From SZUA-430 sp044375275 (GTDB lineage: Bacteria > Pseudomonadota > Alphaproteobacteria > Micropepsales > Micropepsaceae): a stretch of DNA of 18,848 nucleotides. The position numbers and the translations under genes were made by a program. Below the pieces are notes generated by a model, which had not been told where the DNA came from, made no database searches, and saw only the letters and a program-made list of their open reading frames with translations. Positions 13,581-18,848 of this stretch are shown in pieces. The DNA lies in NCBI GenBank assembly GCA_044375275.1, contig JBILMZ010000042.1, positions 1 through 18,848 of the forward strand. The letters are read 5' to 3'. Position 1 is the stretch's first letter, and the number at the start of each line of letters is the position of its first letter.

Positions 13581-14726
13581 TCAGATCCCCAGCTTCAGGA
13601 ACAGGATCGAGAAGATGGCGTCCACCACGATGACCGTGAAGATGCCCTCCACCACCGAGGCAGTCGTACGCTGCCCGACAGACTCCGCGCTGCCTTCGAC
13701 CTTGAGGCCCTCGAAGCAGCCTATCAGCGCAATCATGAGCCCGAAGAACGGCGCTTTCACGAAGGCGACCGCGCCATCCCAGAAATCGGCAGCCACATAC
13801 AGGCGCTCGATATACATGCCCGGGGACATGCCAAGCTCGAGCCAGAGCACGAGTCCGGCGCCAAGCAAGCCCATCATGGCTGCAATGAAACCCAGCACGG
13901 GCACCATGATGACGAGGGCAATCACACGCGGAAGCACCAGCACCTCGACAGGATCAAGCCCCATCGTGCGCATGGCGTCGATTTCCTCACGCAGTTTCAT
14001 GGAACCGATCTGCGCCGTGAAGGCACTGCCGGAGCGACCCGCCACCATGATCGCCGTCAGCAGGATTCCGATCTCGCGCAGGAAACCGGCAGCAACCAGG
14101 TTGACCGCAAACACTTCGGCACCAAAACGGCGCAACTGCTCGGCACCCTGGTATGCCATCACCGCGCCGATCAGGAACGTGATCATGCACACGATCGGCA
14201 CGGCGTTCAGGCCGGTCTGCTCCATGTGATAGGCGGTGGACGTGATGCGCAGGCGTTTGGGATTGAGCATCGTCCTGAAAAGCGTCTCGAAGACCAGGCC
14301 CATGAAGCCAACGATCTCGCGCGTCGTCTTGCCCGCATCTTCAAGCGCATGCCCCATCCGCACGACAAGGTTCGTGAAGATGTTGCCGACATGCGGCTCC
14401 GCCAAGACGGGCTTGTCACCCCGCGCAACAGCATTCAGCAGCGTCGCCTGCGGAACCGTGGCACCCGCAATCGTGACGGAAGCACCCGCCCGCTCGAGCG
14501 TGCGCCGCGTGCGGTGGATCAGCCACGCGCCGGCCGTATCCAGACGCCCCAGATGTGACAGGTCGAATGTCGCCGAGCGACGACCATAGGCGTCGACGGT
14601 CTGAAGAGTGGCATCAATGTCGGCAGAATGCGTGACGACCCAGTCGCCCAGCGGCCGAAGCAGCAGCGAGGATGCGTCCTCGGACACGTCGAGCCATGTC
14701 CCGGATTCAGCCGTGTGGTCTGACAT
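13581..14726 (-). CDS. mlaE: STAS-MlaE fusion ABC transporter permease
   Basis: This 381-residue protein is longer than E. coli MlaE (260). Residues about 15-105 form a STAS-like domain: LLLRPLGDWV, SATFDLSHLGRLDTAGAWLI (51-70) and ASVTIAG have the strand-helix pattern of MlaB. The permease domain covers about 135-381. It has NPKRLRITSTAYHMEQTGLNAVPIV, then REIGILLTAIMVAGRSGSAFTA (217-238), followed by REEIDAMRTMGLDP (246-259), the signature of MlaE/Ttg2B permeases, and several transmembrane helices to the end. The fused STAS part probably replaces the separate MlaB, which in E. coli regulates and stabilises MlaF. Fusions of this kind are usual in alphaproteobacteria. It is the first gene of the minus-strand operon. 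Upstream is a 228-base region from which the DUF3754 gene diverges. Confidence 0.93.
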   Translation of the reverse strand: MSDHTAESGTWLDVSEDASSLLLRPLGDWVVTHSADIDATLQTVDAYGRRSATFDLSHLGRLDTAGAWLIHRTRRTLERAGASVTIAGATVPQATLLNAVARGDKPVLAEPHVGNIFTNLVVRMGHALEDAGKTTREIVGFMGLVFETLFRTMLNPKRLRITSTAYHMEQTGLNAVPIVCMITFLIGAVMAYQGAEQLRRFGAEVFAVNLVAAGFLREIGILLTAIMVAGRSGSAFTAQIGSMKLREEIDAMRTMGLDPVEVLVLPRVIALVIMVPVLGFIAAMMGLLGAGLVLWLELGMSPGMYIERLYVAADFWDGAVAFVKAPFFGLMIALIGCFEGLKVEGSAESVGQRTTASVVEGIFTVIVVDAIFSILFLKLGI

Positions 14727-14954
14727 GCGTTAACGCCGCACCCTGATTACATGCCCCTGGAAACGTGATTCGCGAGTGTGCCCGCCATGAATTTTCCCGG
14801 CAAGCTGATAGCCAGCGAAAGCGTCACATGAAAAGCACGAAGGAGAGAGTGGTGACGAAGGCCACACGATCCGTCCTTGTATTGTGGGAAATCCGGGTGA
14901 AAATCAGGAAAATCGACACACGCGCAGAACGGAAACTGGTGGGCTGGGACGTCA
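14727..14954. promoter_or_regulatory. Divergent intergenic region between mlaE and the DUF3754 gene
   Basis: This 228-base stretch must hold the promoters of the Mla-type operon (leftwards) and of the DUF3754-cyclase pair (rightwards). On the minus strand TGTAAT, about 20-25 bases before the mlaE start, matches five of six -10 positions, but no good -35 is placed before it. On the plus strand a strong AAGGAGAG followed by GTG at 14851 opens a frame that overlaps the DUF3754 start in another frame. I do not count it as a gene. No clear operator, riboswitch or CRP-like site is visible. Confidence 0.35.
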
Positions 14955-16265
14955 ATGGCAGAAAGCGGGACGGCACAGGACGCCTCAGTACAAGTCGCCA
15001 GCACAGCAGAACTGCAACACTGCCAGACGATGCAGTTCATTCCGGTACGCAAGGCCAACCTGATCAGGGCGCTGGCGCAGGACAACCTCACACCTGAACA
15101 GTCACGCGATTTCCATACGCTGTGCACGTTCCTGGGCGCCTATTTCCACCACGACTTCTATGACGAACTGACAGACCTGAAAGACCTGTTCGCGCGCCTG
15201 CACGAAGAGCGCACGGGTGATGGCGACGAGGCCTACGCGAAACTCGAAAAAACCTTTGTCGGTGTTCTCCAGCGGGCAAACTTCATCGAACTCGGCAAGG
15301 AGGACGTCGCCAGTCTCGGCGGCGACAACCCGTTGCTCGACGTCAAGACGCGCACGCCGCTCGACATCTATGAAACCGTTCGCCTGTTCTACCGCGGCCT
15401 GCGCAAGGAAGTCGTCACGCACAAGACCCTGCTGGCCAGCCGGGAGCTCGCACAGGACACATTCGATGATGTCGTCGTGCTCGTGCGCTTCCGCAAGGAC
15501 ACGCCTCTCACGGCACGACAGCGGCTGCTGAACCGCAAGCGCAACCTGCCGGGCGGCGCTGTCCCCGGCAGCGTCCTGATCAAGTCGTTCCGCCACATCG
15601 CCCGCAACGAGCTGCCCATGCTGCTGCCGGACGTGCATGTCGTGATGAGCCGGAAGGACGCACTCTTCCTGGGTGGTCCCGCGCTCATTGGCGGGATCCC
15701 CATCCTCCTGAACATCGTGCCCGCCCTGTCGGTGGTGCTGGTCGTGATCGGCGCTTTCCTTGGCATTTCGGGGACAGCAAAACAGGATGACCTGATGAAG
15801 GCCGTCGGCGCCCTGTCGGCGCTGGTCGGAGCCGGCGCCTTCATGTTCCGGCAGTATTCGAACTACTCGTACCGCAAGCTCAAGTACCAGAAACGCGTGG
15901 CCGACAACGTCTATTTCAAGAATGTCAACAACGACTCCGGCGTGTTTGACACGCTGATCGGCACGGCCGAGGAGCAGGAAGTCAAGGAAGTCATCCTCGC
16001 CTATCATGCCATGCTGGCCTACGGCCCGGTCGCGCATGAAGGCGAACTCGACCGCCGCATCGAGAGTTGGCTGAAGAACAGCTTTGGCACCGAGATCGAC
16101 TTTGAAGTGTCCGATGCACTGGAAAAGCTTGAAGGACTGGGCTTCTTAACCCAACGGGACCAGAAAATGACGGTCATCCCGCTGGAAGAGGCACTGTCAC
16201 GTCTCGACAGGCTGTGGGATCGTCTCTACGACTTCACAAGCCGGAAGCTGCCGGGGGGAGCCTGA
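14955..16265 (+). CDS. DUF3754 (TMEM143-like) membrane protein
   Basis: This 436-residue protein resembles the DUF3754/TMEM143 family, whose biochemical role is unknown. QFIPVRKANLIRAL (27-40) matches the usual F-I-P-V-R start. LIKSFRHIARNELPMLLPDV (208-227), before the membrane part, is the family's most typical block; in relatives it reads like F-x-x-I-P-x-x-D-L-E-x-L-L-P. Hydrophobic segments at about 238-272 and 282-298 form two or three transmembrane helices. The C-terminal part, about 338-430, is helical and winged-helix-like (EVKEVILAYHAMLAYG ... SDALEKLEGLGFL). The start at 14955 has GGGAC 4 bases upstream. An ATG at 15030 would begin just before FIPVR and cannot be excluded. The cyclase gene follows after 9 bases, so the two are surely co-transcribed. 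Function is not known. Confidence 0.82.
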   Translation: MAESGTAQDASVQVASTAELQHCQTMQFIPVRKANLIRALAQDNLTPEQSRDFHTLCTFLGAYFHHDFYDELTDLKDLFARLHEERTGDGDEAYAKLEKTFVGVLQRANFIELGKEDVASLGGDNPLLDVKTRTPLDIYETVRLFYRGLRKEVVTHKTLLASRELAQDTFDDVVVLVRFRKDTPLTARQRLLNRKRNLPGGAVPGSVLIKSFRHIARNELPMLLPDVHVVMSRKDALFLGGPALIGGIPILLNIVPALSVVLVVIGAFLGISGTAKQDDLMKAVGALSALVGAGAFMFRQYSNYSYRKLKYQKRVADNVYFKNVNNDSGVFDTLIGTAEEQEVKEVILAYHAMLAYGPVAHEGELDRRIESWLKNSFGTEIDFEVSDALEKLEGLGFLTQRDQKMTVIPLEEALSRLDRLWDRLYDFTSRKLPGGA

Positions 16266-16274
16266 AGCCTAGCC

Positions 16275-18587
16275 ATGTCACAACGGGACGCAACATCGCG
16301 CCAGGACGCACTGCAGATGGCCGGCATTGCCGGCATCCTGCGCTGGCTGGGCGTCATGCCTTGGGCTGTTCTCTTCCTGGCCCTGTTCATCCAGTGGAAT
16401 GACTTCGGGAAAATCCTCGAGGGCCAGCGCAACAAGGTCTTTGACTTCTATCAGAACGCATCCCCCCGCCCCTACGTCGACACGTCGGTAAAGTTCGTCG
16501 ACATCGACGAGGAGAGCATCAGGCGCATTGGCCAATGGCCCTGGCCGCGCACCACGCTGGCAAAGATGACCGACAATCTGAGCAAGGCCGGCGTGGGTGT
16601 AATCTCATACGACATGGTGTTTCCAGAACCCGACCGCACGTCTCCGGCCCTGATCGCCAAGGAGCTTCCTGCCGGCGCAGAGTGGGACAGTGCGCGCCAG
16701 CAGCTCATGACGCTGCCGAACAACGACGACATCTTCGCTGAAACCCTGCGCCGGACACCAACGGTGCTCGGCTTCATTCTGGGAGACGCGGATACCGGAC
16801 GGACGCCTGTGATGAAGGCAGGCATCGCCCGGGTAGGTGATTCCGAAAGCAAGCTGATCAATGCAGTGAATTCCCTGTCTGGAGCGACCGTGCCGCTGGA
16901 TGTGCTGCAGAACGCGGCGCCGGGCACCGGGGCATTCAATACAGTCACCGATGACGACGGAATCGTGCGTCGCGTTCCGCTGTTCATCGGCTTGGTCAAC
17001 AAGGGACATGCCGAGGCTTATCCGGGGCTGGCGTTGGAAACGCTACGCGTTGCCCTTGCGGCAATGACAGGCAGCAATCCAACCATCCTGGTGACGATGG
17101 CCGGCGGCGCCGGTGAACTGTCCTTTGGTCAGCCGGACCGCATCGTGTCCGTGAAAGTGGGCCCGATCCAGATCCCATCGACAATCGACGGCCAGATGTG
17201 GATCCACTTCACGGAAGACCAGCCCTCGCGCAAGATCCCCGCGTGGAAGGTGATACAAGAGCCCGCATCGCTGGTCGGCCTCGAAGGTGCAGCCGTGTTT
17301 GTCGGCACCAGCGCAGCGGGCCTCCTCGATCTGCGCGCCACCCCGCGCCGCGTCGACGCCCCCGGCGTCGAACTCCACATCCAGGCGCTGGAGCAGATGT
17401 TGCTCAAGCACTTCCTCGGCCGCCCCGACTGGTCGGACGGCGCCGAGCTCGGCTTCGCGCTCGTCATGGGCCTTCTGGTGCTGCTCACCATCAACCGCGT
17501 ACCGGTCTTCTGGATCGCAGGCGTCGCTGCCGTCGCCATCACCTTCGCCATCAGCGTGTCCTGGTGGGCCTTCACGCAGCAGCTCTGGCTTCTCGATCCC
17601 GTAGCGCCTTCGATCAACATCGCTCTCGTCTTTGCATCCGCCAGTCTCGTGAAGTTCATGCGCACCGAAGCCGAACGACGCACGGTCCGCAGCGCCTTCG
17701 CGCAGTACCTGCCGCCGGACGTCGTCGACAGCATTGCCAACGATCCCTCGAAGCTCAAGCTCGGTGGTGACACGCGCGAACTGTCGATCATGTTCTGCGA
17801 CATTCGTGGATTCACGCCGATTGCCGAAAGCTTCCGCACCGATCCACAGGGTCTGACGAAGCTCATCAACCGCGTGCTGACCCCGCTGTCGCGCGAAGTC
17901 CTCAACAACCGCGGCACGATCGACAAGTATATCGGCGACTGCGTCATGGCCTTCTGGAACGCCCCGATCGACGTCGAGGACCATCCAACGCACGCCTGTG
18001 ACTGCGCACTCGGCATGCTGGACGCGCTCATCGTGCTGAACGAGGAATTGACATCCGAGGGCTTCTACAAGTCCCACAAGGTCAACAAAATTGCAGTCAC
18101 CGTTGGCATCAATACGGGCGTCTGCGTTGTCGGCAACATGGGTTCGGATCTGCGCTTCGACTATTCGGCTCTCGGCGATGCCGTCAACATATCGGCGCGC
18201 ATCCAGTCCTTTGCCGGAAACTATGGCTTCCCGGTGGTCATCGGCGAAGACACCGTGGAAAAGATCCCCGAGAAATTCGCTTTCCTCGAACTGGACTTCA
18301 TCGCCGTGAAGGGTCGCGCAACGCCCACATACCTCTTCGCCCTCATGGGACACGCCCACGTGCGCGAAACCCAGGCCTATCAGGACCTCGACGGCGCGCT
18401 GCAGGCGCTGTTCAAGACGTTCCGTTCAAAGGACTGGGAAGGCGCCAAGGCTGCCATTGCGCATGGCAGGACCATTCCGGGAGCTCCCGAGGAAATCTTC
18501 GACACCTACGAAGAGCGCATTCATCACTACGCTTACGAGCCTCCCCCCGCGAACTGGGACGGCTCCTGGTCAGCCAAGGAAAAATGA
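16275..18587 (+). CDS. CHASE2-domain class III adenylate cyclase
   Basis: This 770-residue membrane protein has one N-terminal transmembrane helix (about 27-42), a periplasmic CHASE2 sensor (about 50-375, with FVDIDEESIRRIGQWPWPR at 74-92 and AFNTVTDDDGIVRRVPLF at 220-237), three helices (about 391-407, 411-431 and 442-460) and a cytoplasmic class III cyclase domain (about 500-690). Metal aspartates D509 (FCDIRGF) and D555 (YIGDCVMAFWN), adenine-selecting K551 and D629 (FDYSALGD), and transition-state N638 and R642 (AVNISAR) are all present. It should therefore make cAMP from ATP rather than cGMP, as an active dimer. SAFAQYLPPDVVDSI (473-487) is the usual linker of CHASE2 cyclases. A helical tail of about 75 residues follows the catalytic domain. 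It starts 9 bases after the DUF3754 gene. The ligand for CHASE2 is unknown. Confidence 0.93.
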   Translation: MSQRDATSRQDALQMAGIAGILRWLGVMPWAVLFLALFIQWNDFGKILEGQRNKVFDFYQNASPRPYVDTSVKFVDIDEESIRRIGQWPWPRTTLAKMTDNLSKAGVGVISYDMVFPEPDRTSPALIAKELPAGAEWDSARQQLMTLPNNDDIFAETLRRTPTVLGFILGDADTGRTPVMKAGIARVGDSESKLINAVNSLSGATVPLDVLQNAAPGTGAFNTVTDDDGIVRRVPLFIGLVNKGHAEAYPGLALETLRVALAAMTGSNPTILVTMAGGAGELSFGQPDRIVSVKVGPIQIPSTIDGQMWIHFTEDQPSRKIPAWKVIQEPASLVGLEGAAVFVGTSAAGLLDLRATPRRVDAPGVELHIQALEQMLLKHFLGRPDWSDGAELGFALVMGLLVLLTINRVPVFWIAGVAAVAITFAISVSWWAFTQQLWLLDPVAPSINIALVFASASLVKFMRTEAERRTVRSAFAQYLPPDVVDSIANDPSKLKLGGDTRELSIMFCDIRGFTPIAESFRTDPQGLTKLINRVLTPLSREVLNNRGTIDKYIGDCVMAFWNAPIDVEDHPTHACDCALGMLDALIVLNEELTSEGFYKSHKVNKIAVTVGINTGVCVVGNMGSDLRFDYSALGDAVNISARIQSFAGNYGFPVVIGEDTVEKIPEKFAFLELDFIAVKGRATPTYLFALMGHAHVRETQAYQDLDGALQALFKTFRSKDWEGAKAAIAHGRTIPGAPEEIFDTYEERIHHYAYEPPPANWDGSWSAKEK

Positions 18588-18620
18588 AAAAGCCGCCGAC
18601 CCGGCATGGGGATCGGCGGC
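18587..18620 (-). terminator. Rho-independent terminator of the minus-strand gene at the right edge
   Basis: Read on the minus strand, the stem pairs 18592-18599 with 18613-18620 (GCCGCCGA/TCGGCGGC, 8 perfect pairs). One mismatch and two further pairs extend it towards the loop. It is followed by UUUUUCAUUUUU, a proper U-tract. It lies about 30 bases beyond the stop of the right-edge gene. Its U-tract overlaps the TGA of the cyclase gene on the other strand. The plus-strand read has no U-tract after the stem. Confidence 0.8.
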
Positions 18621-18649
18621 CTGCAGGCTGCTTGGCTTCAGGCTCCCGC

Positions 18650-18848
18650 TTACTGCGGCAGCTTTTCCTTCGCCGGAACCAGCTTCATCATCGAGTTGAC
18701 CTGGTCAGGCGTCAGCTTCACAGGCTTCAGCGCCGCGGCCGGCGCCGAGCTCTGAGCGAGCAGCACGGTGCTGCCGGCCCCCGACGAAGCCACGACCTGC
18801 GTCTTGCGGAACTCGCCGTAGACCTGCGGGCCTGCAATCAGGAGACCA
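18650..18848 (-). CDS. C-terminal fragment of an unidentified protein
   Basis: The gene enters from the right edge and ends at TAA (18652-18650), leaving 65 visible residues. They begin GLLIAGPQVYGEFRKTQVV and end VPAKEKLPQ, with an Ala/Ser-rich middle (LLAQSSAPAAALKPVKLTP) and TPDQVNSMMKL. I do not recognise the family. The piece has no transmembrane helix or catalytic motif that I can name. The reading frame is supported by codon use like the neighbours and by the terminator directly downstream. It is convergent with the cyclase gene. Whether it is enzyme, structural or secreted cannot be told. Confidence 0.65.
   Translation of the reverse strand, partial: GLLIAGPQVYGEFRKTQVVASSGAGSTVLLAQSSAPAAALKPVKLTPDQVNSMMKLVPAKEKLPQ

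Noticed and set aside
13239..14558. A 439-codon plus-strand frame, and another of 320 codons, over mlaF and mlaE.
   Set aside because: Their His/Arg/Asp-rich translations show no domain, and the minus strand encodes intact MlaF and MlaE.
14727..14954. A CRP (cAMP receptor) site in front of the DUF3754-cyclase pair.
   Set aside because: I looked for TGTGA-N6-TCACA and found only isolated half-sites, none in a proper symmetric arrangement.
17043..18359. A 438-codon minus-strand frame across the adenylate cyclase.
   Set aside because: It is antisense to a protein with all its catalytic residues in place, and no signal for a real gene is seen.

Overview
The window looks like a stretch of alphaproteobacterial chromosome. 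It is GC-rich, with dense and often overlapping genes. The neighbourhood xerD / aroK-aroB / CorB-type CNNM protein / BolA / J-domain protein / cobS-cobT is typical of that class. Cyclase, lipoprotein and Mla-type genes of this style fit Caulobacterales or Hyphomonadaceae best, but the family placement is inference. I see no insertion sequence, phage gene, CRISPR array, rRNA or tRNA.

Layout. (1) 1-112, minus: the first 37 codons of a CoA-ester (malyl-CoA/citrate) lyase family protein. (2) 3111 down to 184, minus: a compact operon of a 62-residue single-pass membrane protein, a 609-residue secreted helical protein of unknown function, and XerD, the dimer-resolution recombinase. Its genes overlap by 20 and 4 bases. 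(3) 3199-6233, plus: aroK and aroB (ATGA overlap), two steps of the shikimate pathway, then a CNNM/CBS (CorB/HlyC-type) membrane protein. (4) 6259-6537, minus: a BolA family protein. It diverges from a J-domain protein (6627-7265), which is followed by cobS, cobT and a phytase/esterase-like lipoprotein (7353-11255). (5) 14726 down to 11262, minus: a complete MCE lipid-transport operon in the order STAS-MlaE permease, MlaF ATPase, MlaD substrate-binding protein and a PqiC-type auxiliary lipoprotein. (6) 14955-18587, plus: a DUF3754/TMEM143-like membrane protein 9 bases ahead of a CHASE2-class III adenylate cyclase. (7) 18650-18848, minus: the C-terminal end of an unidentified protein, with a clear rho-independent terminator behind it.

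How they work together. AroK and AroB act in chorismate synthesis. CobS and CobT are the AAA+ and VWA subunits of the aerobic cobaltochelatase, whose large subunit CobN is not here. The Mla-type operon would move phospholipid between the outer and inner membranes. The cyclase would make cAMP in response to a periplasmic signal, and its close coupling to a DUF3754 protein suggests a shared role.

Most of the window is recognisable housekeeping sequence. The least-understood parts are the DUF3754-cyclase pair, the small membrane protein plus secreted helical protein ahead of xerD, and the Cys/His-rich N-terminus of the J-domain protein. I found no strong evidence for an entirely new system.
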